From Prevotella sp. (GTDB lineage: Bacteria > Bacteroidota > Bacteroidia > Bacteroidales > Bacteroidaceae), in the NCBI GenBank assembly GCA_024684515.1, contig JAIKWS010000014.1, positions 1 to 48,747 on the forward strand: DNA of 48,747 nucleotides, in the 5' to 3' direction. Below the pieces are notes generated by a model. The model was not told the origin of the DNA and ran no database searches. It saw only the letters and a program-made list of their open reading frames with translations. The position numbers and the translations under genes were made by a program. This document shows, in pieces, positions 6,591 to 14,333 of this stretch. The first letter of the stretch is position 1; the number at the start of each line of letters is the position of its first letter.

Positions 6591-7830
6591 GGTTGGTGCC
6601 AGCATCGCTGCTTCTCTTCAGCAGTCGGTCGATGGCTCTGTCGAGCGACTCGGTAGGTTCGATGATGTTATAGTGCTGCCAAAAGGCCGGGTCGCGGAAA
6701 TAGTCCACCTTGTCGAAAAAGGCATCCCGTTGGTCGAAGGACTCTCGTCCGGCAATGGGTTTCTGTCCGGTAGCATCGTCATGACTGGTGACCACCATCT
6801 CGCAGACGGCCGTGAAGGAGGTGGCGAAGAGTCGTCGTCGCCAGTCGCAGTTGAACCGGAAGGTGGTGCGTATATAGCTGAGCCGGGAGATGCCGCTGCC
6901 ATCCTGGTGGTAGTCGATGAGCAGCGAGAGTTCCTTCGGCCGGAATCGCACGCCAAGGGGTTTCCTGACCAGCATCATGCTGGTGGCCTTGTCGCGGTCG
7001 CTCATGTCGAGAGACAGCTCGGCCCTCGTGAAGGCTAGTGTCTGCCTGTCGATATATAGTTTCCCGAAATAGAGGGGGTAAGGCCGTGTCAGGAGTGGTT
7101 TGAGGCTGACGACATACTGTGGCCGGTTGCCAATGGCCGTGGGTGGTTCCATGTGCAGTTCGTAGCCGTCTAGCTCCTCTTTGCTGAGCAGGATATCGAG
7201 GTCCTTGACAATATCGAGCTGTATGGGTGTCACCGGTCCTCCCGTTACCTTCACGCTAAGGGTGTCGCTCGTTCGCGGGCTCAGCAGCCGTCGTCCCTTG
7301 CGAATGGCCACCCTGTCGCGTCCGTTTCCCCTGCCGTATGCAGTCTTGTACATCTCGACGACTCCCTCTGCCACCATGATATGCCGTTGCCGTTTCATGG
7401 CCGTCTCGCGATAGAAGCACTGGTATCGCTCTGGCTGCCGGCTGTAGTTATGGGGTATCCTGCTGACGGCTGCCTCTACAAGCTCGCGGGGGTCGCTGCC
7501 TGCCACCACGAGTACCTCGTGCAGCTGTACGGTGGTAGGGCTGAGGGCCACGCACAACGGTTCGGCAGGTACACTGCTCAGTGTCATGCGCAGGGTGTGG
7601 TAGCCGATATGGCTGATGACGAGTCTGACGGGCAGTGAGTCGGTCTTCAGCAGGAAGTAGCCATCGTCGTTGGTCACCACAGTCTGTCCGGTGGCTGAGA
7701 CGTTGGCCCCGCTGATGGGCTTCTCGCTATCGGCATTGAGGACATAGCCCGCGATGTGGGCGGTCTGTTGTGCCATGCTGCTGATCACGGCCAGCAGCGA
7801 GAGCAGGCAAAGGATAGTAGTCTTCTTCAT
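6586..7830 (-). CDS. Secreted carboxypeptidase-regulatory-like domain protein of unknown function
   Basis: 414 residues from ATG 7830. A signal peptide (MKKTTILCLLSLLAVISSMAQ) precedes a CarboxypepD_reg-like beta-sandwich (about 25-105: IAGYVLNADSEKPISGANVS...GYFLL...VISHIGYHTL) and then a long, mostly beta region without recognisable catalytic motifs. The same N-terminal module opens SusC proteins, but no plug or barrel follows here; some outer-surface DUF5686-like proteins share this plan. The longer ORF start (7863) lies within the -7 box. It is divergent from the small secreted protein at 8099, with the second palindrome between them. Function unknown. Confidence 0.8.
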   Translation of the reverse strand: MKKTTILCLLSLLAVISSMAQQTAHIAGYVLNADSEKPISGANVSATGQTVVTNDDGYFLLKTDSLPVRLVISHIGYHTLRMTLSSVPAEPLCVALSPTTVQLHEVLVVAGSDPRELVEAAVSRIPHNYSRQPERYQCFYRETAMKRQRHIMVAEGVVEMYKTAYGRGNGRDRVAIRKGRRLLSPRTSDTLSVKVTGGPVTPIQLDIVKDLDILLSKEELDGYELHMEPPTAIGNRPQYVVSLKPLLTRPYPLYFGKLYIDRQTLAFTRAELSLDMSDRDKATSMMLVRKPLGVRFRPKELSLLIDYHQDGSGISRLSYIRTTFRFNCDWRRRLFATSFTAVCEMVVTSHDDATGQKPIAGRESFDQRDAFFDKVDYFRDPAFWQHYNIIEPTESLDRAIDRLLKRSSDAGTNP

Positions 7831-7860
7831 GTCTATGGTCTGTTTTGGTGGTTGTGCGTA

Positions 7861-7891
7861 CAAAGATACGAAGAATTATTATATCGTCCAA
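7861..7891 (-). promoter_or_regulatory. Promoter of the carboxypeptidase-regulatory-like gene
   Basis: Minus-strand TTGG (7891-7888), 19 nt, TATCTTTG (7868-7861). The transcript should start near 7855, giving a leader of about 25 nt before ATG 7830. The palindrome centre at 7952 is 84 bp upstream of the -7 box. Confidence 0.65.
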
Positions 7892-7943
7892 GAAAAATTC
7901 TGAAAAAAATGGCCTTGTCGTGTATAGAAATCATACAGAAATG

Positions 7944-7960
7944 TGTCTAATGTTTAGACA
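7944..7960. promoter_or_regulatory. Palindromic operator, copy 2
   Basis: TGTCTAA-TGT-TTAGACA differs from copy 1 only in one spacer base. Its first base is 66 bp before the -7 box at 8010, exactly as at 4117/4183. It lies between two divergent genes for secreted proteins and may serve both. Confidence 0.75.
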
Positions 7961-7986
7961 AGCGACCTGCCGGAGGATGAAAAGTC

Positions 7987-8017
7987 TTGGCGGTACGGCA
8001 GAGAGCCACTATCTTTG
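7987..8017 (+). promoter_or_regulatory. Promoter of the small secreted protein gene
   Basis: TTGG (7987-7990), 19 nt, TATCTTTG (8010-8017). CTTGGCGGTACGGCA (7986-8000) parallels the adaptor promoter. The transcript would start near 8024, leaving a leader of about 75 nt. Confidence 0.7.
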
Positions 8018-8098
8018 CAGTGTGAAAAAGAAAGAACCGACGTCATGGACGTCACAAACCACTCATCAATACGTATAAACAATAAAACCATTACCACA

Positions 8099-8671
8099 AT
8101 GAAAAAGATTCTCTTCCTTTGCATGACGTGCCTGGCCACGATGAGCATCCAGTCACAGGTTCTCACCTCCGAGACCATCGTCAAACTCTACGAGACCGTC
8201 ACCACGGCTGTCGACAGCGGTCTGATGTACAATGCCGACTGGCACGATGGCACCATCGACACCCTGTGGGTCTATCAGACGACCACGTGCGGCAAGGGTG
8301 TCAGCGTGCTGAACCCCTACTACAAGTATGGCTACAGCTATGACGGCAACGGCCTGCTGACCAGCCGCATCACCTATCGCTGGCACGAGGGCCAGTGGCT
8401 TACGACCTGCCGTTACGACTACCGCTACAAGCCACAGTGCTACACGGTGGAGTACTGCCGCTACAACCATCGTACGAACACCTTCCGCGAGGCTGCCGAC
8501 AAGATGACCTTCTGGCTGCAGGACGACCAGGTGAGCAGTGTCGGACTGTACCACCGCAACCAGCTGTCGGAACCCTACGAGCTGGTCAGCCAGACCATGG
8601 TCGTCGATGGCTACATCAACGACAGTCTGGATCTGGCAGGACTCTCCGTCAGACCAGAGAAGAAGAAATAA
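8099..8671 (+). CDS. Small secreted protein, possibly DUF3836-like
   Basis: 190 residues from ATG 8099, where a signal peptide begins (MKKILFLCMTCLATMSIQSQ). The longer ORF from 8015 starts inside the -7 box. The mature part is rich in Tyr, Trp and charged residues and has repeated beta-hairpin motifs (YKYGYSYDGNGLLTSRITYRW, CRYDYRYK, VEYCRYNHRT), like the DUF3836 family of Bacteroidales secreted proteins; that match is by eye and uncertain. It shares a whole promoter module with the HlyD adaptor gene, so it may be an envelope-stress or export-related protein controlled by the same two-component system. No enzymatic motif is visible. Confidence 0.7.
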   Translation: MKKILFLCMTCLATMSIQSQVLTSETIVKLYETVTTAVDSGLMYNADWHDGTIDTLWVYQTTTCGKGVSVLNPYYKYGYSYDGNGLLTSRITYRWHEGQWLTTCRYDYRYKPQCYTVEYCRYNHRTNTFREAADKMTFWLQDDQVSSVGLYHRNQLSEPYELVSQTMVVDGYINDSLDLAGLSVRPEKKK

Positions 8672-8789
8672 GATGGCAAGGAAAGAAGCACCCCCCGGCT
8701 GGATGACCCCATGATATAATGCACCGGATGAAACTTCATGCGGCCCATAATTTCTTGCAGTCTCAATGCTTAGTGTCTGCAACCCCAAA

Positions 8790-8816
8790 TTTCTCTTTTT
8801 TCCCTTTTTCCCTTTT
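8790..8816. repeat. Pyrimidine tract similar to that at 5539-5572
   Basis: CAAATTTC followed by CTTTTTTCCC and CTTTTTCCC units, near-identical to the tract 54 bp after the adaptor stop. Both tracts follow the two genes with the palindromic operator. Confidence 0.6.
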
Positions 8817-8839
8817 AACATTTCGTATCTCACAAAAGC

Positions 8840-8880
8840 AAAGCCCCTCGACAAGCTTCTATACTTGTGAGGGGCTTTTC
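8840..8880 (+). terminator. Rho-independent terminator
   Basis: AAGCCCCTC (8841-8849) pairs with GAGGGGCTT (8869-8877), with an inner ACAAG/CTTGT extension, followed by TTTTC. It is placed to end the transcript of the small secreted protein gene. Confidence 0.8.
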
Positions 8881-8927
8881 TTAGATTCCGAAACAAATCC
8901 GAAAAACCGAAATACCCGAAAATTTTT

Positions 8928-9280
8928 CGACCTGTGCGGTTGAAATCCTTATGAACAATCTGTAATCTCGCTAAACAAGGATAGTGTCATGGCCGGATGG
9001 CGCTCCCCTCCCCTCCTCTTAGGGGAACTTTTGGAGCAGCGAGAGCCATCAAGCTAGCTTGTTTGGCCGAGTCGCGACAAAAGTCAGCGAAGCTAACTGG
9101 GCAGGGGTGGGGTCTGCAGAACTATCTATTACACCTAGCCCTACACACCTACATTGCTTGCCATCACCTGTGGAATTTGAGCTAGACGCCCTCGTTATGG
9201 GCCCGCCAAGCAGATAGGAAGTTAGTCTTGCAGACCCCACCCCTACCCCTCCCCTTGAGGGGATGGGAGTGCCATCCGGC
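8928..9280. repeat. MITE-like composite element, copy A (no right terminal repeat)
   Basis: It begins with the left terminal repeat CGACCTGTGCGGTTGAA (8928-8944) and matches the other copies through the GC-rich CTCCCCTCCCCTC stretch. Inside are two nested inverted-repeat pairs: GCCGGATGGCGCTCCC near the left, with its complement at about 9264-9280, and CAGGGGTGGGGTCTGCA with its complement at about 9231-9247. Between them is an approximately 130-bp core also present in copy B. The right terminal repeat is missing, so this copy is truncated or recombined. No protein is encoded. Confidence 0.75.
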
Positions 9281-9544
9281 TGAGGGCAAAGGTCAAAAGG
9301 CAAAGGCCATAAGCACGAACGATGAACAGAAAGAGACTTCCAGACGGGGACCTCTTTTTTCATGCATAGCCCTCGTTGGCACATGACACATGACAAACGT
9401 GACAAATGACAGTGTCATTCCGGGCACCATTCTATATCATTGCCATATATTGGCATAGGAGATTCTTTGTAAAATAATAATTTCGACGGTGTATAAATTG
9501 AGAAAAAACCTACTCAAAAATTAGTAAGATTGGAAAAAACTTCT
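9281..9544. other. Intergenic region upstream of the ferredoxin gene
   Basis: No gene seen. Small palindromes occur: AATGACA-G-TGTCATT (9405-9419) and TGCCA-TATAT-TGGCA (9441-9455). Either could be a regulatory site or part of an upstream terminator; no function can be assigned. Confidence 0.4.
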
Positions 9545-9552
9545 TACCTTTG
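9545..9552 (+). promoter_or_regulatory. -7 box of the ferredoxin gene
   Basis: TACCTTTG 50 bp before the ATG, with an AT-rich leader. No clear -33 box was seen at 19-20 nt. Confidence 0.55.
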
Positions 9553-9601
9553 CATCACCAATTTTGAGTATTAACAAACCATTTTAAAAACAAGAAAGAT
9601 T

Positions 9602-9772
9602 ATGGCATACGTAATTAGTGATGATTGTATCTCTTGTGGTACATGTGCTGGTGAGTGCCCCGTAGAGGCTATTTCTGAGGGTGCTGACAAGTATGTAATC
9701 GACGCTGACGCCTGCACGGAGTGTGGCACCTGCGCAAGTGTTTGTCCGTCAGAGGCAATTAGTCTCGGATAA
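9602..9772 (+). CDS. 2x[4Fe-4S] ferredoxin
   Basis: A 56-residue protein starting MAYVISDDCISCGTCAGECP and ending CTECGTCASVCPSEAISLG. The two CxxCxxCxxxCP motifs ligate two [4Fe-4S] clusters, the clostridial-type small electron carrier of anaerobes. It would carry low-potential electrons between oxidoreductases such as pyruvate:ferredoxin oxidoreductase, Rnf or hydrogenases; none is in the window. It has its own promoter at 9545 and a hairpin after the stop, so it is probably a single-gene transcript. Confidence 0.97.
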   Translation: MAYVISDDCISCGTCAGECPVEAISEGADKYVIDADACTECGTCASVCPSEAISLG

Positions 9773-9806
9773 TCGGTACAGACTTTATTTGCTTCATAAA
9801 CCAACG

Positions 9807-9837
9807 GAAAGGGGCTCCTGCTGAAGGAGTCCCTTTC
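9807..9837 (+). terminator. Hairpin after the ferredoxin gene
   Basis: GAAAGGGgCTCCT (9807-9819) pairs with AGGAGtCCCTTTC (9825-9837) around a GCTGA loop. It is 35 bp after the stop. A long T-tract is lacking, so it may act as a weak terminator or 3'-stabilising hairpin. Confidence 0.6.
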
Positions 9838-9885
9838 GCATGATGGCAAGTGGCCTCGGGAGATTCTTTTTTTTATGGTTGCCTG

Positions 9886-9916
9886 TTGCACGATTCAAAA
9901 AAAATGTGTAAGTTTG
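9886..9916 (+). promoter_or_regulatory. Promoter of the LOG-family gene
   Basis: TTGC (9886-9889), 19 nt, TAAGTTTG (9909-9916), 20 bp before the ATG. Confidence 0.6.
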
Positions 9917-9936
9917 CAGGCAAAATCTGAACAATC

Positions 9937-10497
9937 ATGAAGTTATGCATTTTTTGTTCTGCCAACTGGCAGATTGCTCCTGAGTTTTTCGAAAAGGCAG
10001 AAGAACTGGGCCGCTGGGCTGCCGCTAGTGGACATACTATTGTGTTTGGTGGTCACGATGCTGGTCTGATGCATGCCGTGAGCAAGGCCTGTCATGATGC
10101 CGGTGGCCGTTGTATTGGCGTGGTGCCTCGCAAGATAGAGGAGATGGGACGTCTGAGTCCTTATCTGGATGTTCATGTTCCTACTGAGGACTTGACGGAC
10201 CGCAAGCAGCTGATGATGGACATGAGCGATGCGTTCATCGTGCTGCCTGGTGGGATGGGTACGCTTGATGAGCTGTTCACAGTGGTGGCAGCAGGTACGC
10301 TGGACCTTCATCACAAGCCGGTGATCCTCTATCAGATGGAGGATTTCTGGAACACGCTCATCGCTATGCTCGATGACCTGCAAGGCCGTGGGGTGACAAG
10401 AGAAGAATGGCGTAGCTACATACAGGTAGCTACGTCATTGGAGGAGGTTGAGCAACTGCTGTCGTCAGCCGTATGTGAGGATGACGATGCCGTATAG
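9937..10497 (+). CDS. LOG-family (TIGR00730) nucleoside 5'-monophosphate phosphoribohydrolase
   Basis: 186 residues, the normal family length. A Rossmann-like fold opens MKLCIFCSANWQ, with GGHDAGLMHAV (38-48) and the signature PGGMGTLDE (104-112), which forms the nucleotide/ribose site. LOG proteins cleave the N-glycosidic bond of cytokinin riboside monophosphates or AMP-like nucleotides; the bacterial physiological substrate is often unknown. Its stop is 4 bp from that of the convergent flavodiiron gene, with no terminator between. Confidence 0.92.
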   Translation: MKLCIFCSANWQIAPEFFEKAEELGRWAAASGHTIVFGGHDAGLMHAVSKACHDAGGRCIGVVPRKIEEMGRLSPYLDVHVPTEDLTDRKQLMMDMSDAFIVLPGGMGTLDELFTVVAAGTLDLHHKPVILYQMEDFWNTLIAMLDDLQGRGVTREEWRSYIQVATSLEEVEQLLSSAVCEDDDAV

Positions 10498-10501
10498 CCG
10501 A

Positions 10502-11686
10502 TCAGCCCTTCAGCCGTTCGGCCATTGCCTGTCCTAGTGCCTGGCACTGGGCTATGGTCTCGGTGGTGAGGCTCTGCCGGATTTCCACCGGCTGTCCTAC
10601 CTGCTCGAACTTCAGTCGTTCTTCGTTCCAGCGGTTGATTTCCGCAACGGCCTTTGATGCCCATCCGTAGCTGCCGAAGAATCCAAAGTAGCGACCTTTG
10701 ATGTCTTTCTGAGAGAGCTCGTCGAGCAGCACGTTCATCTCGTGATAGAGCCCTGTGTTGTAGGTAGGTGCTCCGACGATGAGTCCCTGATAGCGGAACA
10801 CGTCGCGGATGATATACGAGTGGTGGGTCTTCGATACGTTGTGCATGACGATGTTTTTCACGCCAGCCTCAGCAGCCGCAGTGGCGATGACCTCGGCAGC
10901 CCGCTCGGTATTGCCATACATGGTGCCATAGCAGATGACCAGTCCTGGCTCAGCTTCATAGCGTGAGAGACGGTCGTAGATGGCGATGACCCGTGTCACA
11001 TGCTCGTGCCACACAGGTCCGTGTGTGGAGCAGATGTAGTCGACCTTGACGCCAGCCAGCTTCTTCAGTGCCATCTGAACGGGAGTGCCGTATTTGCCTA
11101 CGATATTGGAGTAATAGCGGTCCATTTCAGCCCAGAAGTCATCGCAGTTCATCTGACTGTCGACGACGGCACCATTGAGTGCTCCGAAGCATCCGAAGGC
11201 ATCGCCACTGAAGAGCACGTTGTCGGGTGTGCATACGGTCATCATCGTCTCGGGCCAGTGCACCATAGGTGTCAGCACGAACTGCAGTTGCTGTGTGCCC
11301 AGGTTGAGCGTATCGCAGTTCTTCACTTCCATGAGTCCGTCGGTGAGCTTATAGAATCCGCTCAGCATGTCGAACGTCTTCTTGTTGCCTATGATCTGCA
11401 CCTCAGGGTAGTACTTGCGTATCAGTGCCAGCGACCCGCTATGGTCGGGCTCCATGTGGTTCACCACGAGGTAGTCGAGCTGGCGGTCGCCCAGCACCTG
11501 GCGTATGTTGTCGATAAAGGGCATGAAGAAGTCCACCTCGACGGTGTCGATGAGACAGGTCTTCTCGTCGTCGATGAGATAGGCGTTGTAGCTCACGCCC
11601 GCAGGCAGTGGCCACAGTCCCTCGAAGAGGCTTTTGTTGCGGTCGTTGACGCCTACATAGTAGATGTTGTTTGTAATCTTTTTCAT
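10502..11686 (-). CDS. Flavodiiron protein (FprA family A-type flavoprotein)
   Basis: 394 residues. The metallo-beta-lactamase-like half carries the diiron ligands HMEPDH (His77, Glu79, Asp81, His82), then VHWPETM, FSGDAFG and STHGPVWH. A flavodoxin domain follows from about 255 (YGTMYGNTERAA). Flavodiiron proteins reduce O2 to water and/or NO to N2O, protecting anaerobes, and take electrons from rubredoxin or other carriers. No rubredoxin or reductase domain is fused. It is the last gene of an apparent operon with the PfkB kinase (13-bp gap) and the Ser/Thr kinase-TonB gene. Confidence 0.95.
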   Translation of the reverse strand: MKKITNNIYYVGVNDRNKSLFEGLWPLPAGVSYNAYLIDDEKTCLIDTVEVDFFMPFIDNIRQVLGDRQLDYLVVNHMEPDHSGSLALIRKYYPEVQIIGNKKTFDMLSGFYKLTDGLMEVKNCDTLNLGTQQLQFVLTPMVHWPETMMTVCTPDNVLFSGDAFGCFGALNGAVVDSQMNCDDFWAEMDRYYSNIVGKYGTPVQMALKKLAGVKVDYICSTHGPVWHEHVTRVIAIYDRLSRYEAEPGLVICYGTMYGNTERAAEVIATAAAEAGVKNIVMHNVSKTHHSYIIRDVFRYQGLIVGAPTYNTGLYHEMNVLLDELSQKDIKGRYFGFFGSYGWASKAVAEINRWNEERLKFEQVGQPVEIRQSLTTETIAQCQALGQAMAERLKG

Positions 11687-11699
11687 TATAGTTGTTTAT

Positions 11700-12644
11700 T
11701 TACTTGTTGATCTCTTTGTTCATCATCTGTCCGAAATCGGGAGAGATGCTGTTGTTGATGCTTGTGCAGACGTTGGCCGAGAATAGCTGTGCGCAGTGAA
11801 TGATGTTGTCCCACTGCTCTTCGGTGAGTCCTTTCTCGATGGTGTCGCGTGTGATGCCATATTTGATGAGCCCATATACGAATCCCGCGTTGAAGTTGTC
11901 GCCGGCTCCGATGGTGCTCACGATGTTGCTGGCAGATGTCACGGCATATTGTTTCTTCAGTCCGTTCTCCGCTCTCAGCTCAACAGGCTTTGCTCCCTGT
12001 GTGCAGATGAACTTGCGTGTGTAGAATGCAATCTGTGTACGATAGATGGTGTCGGGGTCGCTCTTGTTGAACATCACCTCGAAATCCTCGTTCGACCCTC
12101 GTACGATGTCGGCATATTCCAGGTTCTCCAGGATGTTGGGCGTGAGCTTCATCACCTCGCTCTTGTGTGAGGCTCGGAAGTTGACGTCGTAGTAGAGAAT
12201 GGCACCATGCATCCGTGCATAGTCCAGGAATCCAGCCACCTGGGGCCGTATGACGGGGTTGACGGCATAGTATGATCCGAAGAGCACGATGTCGTCGGCA
12301 TTGATGGTGGGATAGGTGAACTCCAGCCGGTCGTTGGGGTGATCTTTGTAGAAGATGTACTCCGCATCGTTTTGCTCGTTGAGGAATGCAAGTGAGATGG
12401 GCGACCTGGAGTCAGGATAGACATATACGCTCGAGCTGTCGACACCGTTCTCCTGTAGGAAGTCGATGATGCGACGTCCCACGCGGTCGTTGCCGGTTTC
12501 GCTGATAAACGATGACTTGATGCCTGCACGTCCCAGCGAGATGAGGGCATTGAAAACCGAACCGCCAGGCACTGCACTTACTGGCTGGTCGTTCTTGAAG
12601 ATAATGTCGAGGACGGTCTCCCCGATGCCTATTACTTTTCTCAT
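11700..12644 (-). CDS. PfkB-family carbohydrate kinase (fructokinase-like)
   Basis: 314 residues. N-terminal GIGETVLDIIF and PGGSVFNALISLGRAG (26-41) form the sugar-binding signature. TIGAGDNFNAGFVYG (244-258) is the PfkB signature 2 with catalytic Asp249. ATP-dependent phosphorylation of a sugar, most likely fructose, in the cytoplasm is expected; the family also includes ribokinase and 2-keto-3-deoxygluconate kinase, so the substrate is unproven. It lies 19 bp after the Ser/Thr kinase gene and 13 bp before the flavodiiron gene. Confidence 0.9.
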   Translation of the reverse strand: MRKVIGIGETVLDIIFKNDQPVSAVPGGSVFNALISLGRAGIKSSFISETGNDRVGRRIIDFLQENGVDSSSVYVYPDSRSPISLAFLNEQNDAEYIFYKDHPNDRLEFTYPTINADDIVLFGSYYAVNPVIRPQVAGFLDYARMHGAILYYDVNFRASHKSEVMKLTPNILENLEYADIVRGSNEDFEVMFNKSDPDTIYRTQIAFYTRKFICTQGAKPVELRAENGLKKQYAVTSASNIVSTIGAGDNFNAGFVYGLIKYGITRDTIEKGLTEEQWDNIIHCAQLFSANVCTSINNSISPDFGQMMNKEINK

Positions 12645-12663
12645 ATTGTGTTTGTTATGTTTT

Positions 12664-14307
12664 CTATTGTAGACGGAAGGTTACGGGCACGGTGTATTTT
12701 ACACGTACTGCAGAGCCATCCTGCTTACCAGGAACCCAGTTGGGCATGCCCTTGAGCACACGGACGGCCTCCTTGTCGAGGGAGGGGTCGACAGACTTCA
12801 CGACACGAACGTTAGTGATAGAACCGTTGCGTTCCACCACGAAGGTGCAGATCACACGTCCCTGGATACCGTTCTCCTCAGCCACAACAGGATACTTGAT
12901 GTGGCTAGACAGGTACTGCACCAGTGCGGCATCACCACCAGGGAACTGAGGCATCTGCTCTACGACCTCGAAGACCTTGGTCTCTTCCTGCCTTTGTACT
13001 GTCTGCTCATCGTCTCGTTGCTGCTGAGCCTGTAGCTGTTCTTCTCTCTGACGTTCTATCCTTTCCTGCTCCTCCCGAATCAGCTGTTCCTGCCGAGCCC
13101 TTTCTTCCTGTAGCTGGGCTTCTATGGCCTCGTTATGTTTCTGAATCTCTTCTTCAATCCGTTGCTGTTGCGCTCTGATAGAGTCCTCTATGGCCTGATT
13201 GATATCGTATTCGTCTTCCAATGCTGCATTTGCATTTACATCCTCCTCTTCCATCATGGCTTCTTCGTACTCCTCGTCATACTCATCGTCGTCATTGTGC
13301 CGTTTCTTGCTATCGCCAGACAGTAGCAGCCAGAGCACCACCCCTGCAATGGCCAGTAGTGCGGCACAGGCTCCGATGATCCACCATTTCCTGTTGTTGC
13401 TGTTGTTTTCTTGCTCTGCTACGAGAGTGGGCACCATTCCCATCGACTGCCGCACCTCAAAGACCGACTGCGGGCGATGGTTGCGGTTGGGCTCCATCAG
13501 CCAGCGTACCATCCGTTGTGTCTCAGGAGTTACGGTAGGAGGAAAGCGAAAGCCTTCACCATCCTGTATGGCCGACACGGACGGTGGCGTCTGTCCCGTC
13601 AGCAGGTTGTACATAGTGGCTCCCAGAGCATAGAGATCCGTCCAGGGGCCTATGCGGTTGCTTTCGTTGGCAATCTGCTCTGTGGGAGCATAGCCGGGTG
13701 TGTAGCACAGCCCTGTTGACGTGGAGAGCGAATGGCCGTTGGCATCGTGAAACTGCTTGCTGGCTCCGAAGTCGATGAGTACGATACGTCCGTCGCCAGC
13801 CATAATCACATTGCCTGGCTTCAGATCCAGATGCCAGATGTTCTGCTGGTGAACGGCCTCGAGGGCATTCAGTAGCTGTGTGCAGATGGCCGTCACCTCT
13901 CTTTCGGGCAGTGGATGTCCCATAGCCTTTATCCGTTCTGCCAGCGACTGCCCCTGCAGGTATTCCATTATATAATAGGCGGTGCCGTTTTCCTCGAACA
14001 TGCCGAAGACGGCTACCACATTGGGGTGGTGGATGTTGGAAAGGCGGAAGGCCTCCTTGTGGAACTTCTCTTTCTGTTGCAGGAACTCGTCTTTGTTGTC
14101 GGCATTGCTCACGCTCACCGTACGGCTGTCGGCATCTCGTTCATTAACCCCTTTCAGATAGAATTCCTTCATGGCTAGCCGCTGGCCCGTTGTGGTATCT
14201 ACCACCTCGTAGGTGTTGCCAAAGCCGCCAGAGCCCAGATGTTTGACCACCTGCAGCCGGCCACCCTGTAGCAATGTGCCATTTGTTAATATGTTCCTGT
14301 TTTCCAT
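12664..14307 (-). CDS. Membrane Ser/Thr protein kinase fused to a TonB C-terminal domain
   Basis: 547 residues from ATG 14307; the ORF extends to 14511 but that part is upstream of the promoter. The kinase domain (about 10-290) has a glycine loop (GSGGFGNTY, from residue 25), catalytic Lys47, HLDLKPGN with Asp161, DFG (179-181) and APTE. The usual HRD is HLD here, so this is a non-RD kinase that may not need activation-loop phosphorylation. One transmembrane helix (about 309-329) leads to an acidic stretch, a Gln/Glu/Arg-rich coiled coil (about 375-460) and a TonB_C-like domain (about 470-547: FPGGDAALVQYLSSHIKYP...GRVICTFVVERNGSI). The extracytoplasmic TonB_C domain replaces the usual PASTA sensor. 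It heads an operon with the PfkB and flavodiiron genes. Confidence 0.9.
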   Translation of the reverse strand: MENRNILTNGTLLQGGRLQVVKHLGSGGFGNTYEVVDTTTGQRLAMKEFYLKGVNERDADSRTVSVSNADNKDEFLQQKEKFHKEAFRLSNIHHPNVVAVFGMFEENGTAYYIMEYLQGQSLAERIKAMGHPLPEREVTAICTQLLNALEAVHQQNIWHLDLKPGNVIMAGDGRIVLIDFGASKQFHDANGHSLSTSTGLCYTPGYAPTEQIANESNRIGPWTDLYALGATMYNLLTGQTPPSVSAIQDGEGFRFPPTVTPETQRMVRWLMEPNRNHRPQSVFEVRQSMGMVPTLVAEQENNSNNRKWWIIGACAALLAIAGVVLWLLLSGDSKKRHNDDDEYDEEYEEAMMEEEDVNANAALEDEYDINQAIEDSIRAQQQRIEEEIQKHNEAIEAQLQEERARQEQLIREEQERIERQREEQLQAQQQRDDEQTVQRQEETKVFEVVEQMPQFPGGDAALVQYLSSHIKYPVVAEENGIQGRVICTFVVERNGSITNVRVVKSVDPSLDKEAVRVLKGMPNWVPGKQDGSAVRVKYTVPVTFRLQ

Positions 14308-14325
14308 CCAAAAACTATTTTGCTG

Positions 14326-14333
14326 CAAAATTA
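14326..14333 (-). promoter_or_regulatory. -7 box of the kinase-PfkB-flavodiiron operon
   Basis: Minus-strand TAATTTTG (14333-14326) matches TAnnTTTG, about 19 bp before ATG 14307. The -33 region is weak. This supports the short start. Confidence 0.5.

Noticed and set aside
11700..12644. Ribokinase assignment for the PfkB protein
   Set aside because: The motifs seen are shared by the whole PfkB family, so no specific substrate is claimed beyond fructokinase-like.
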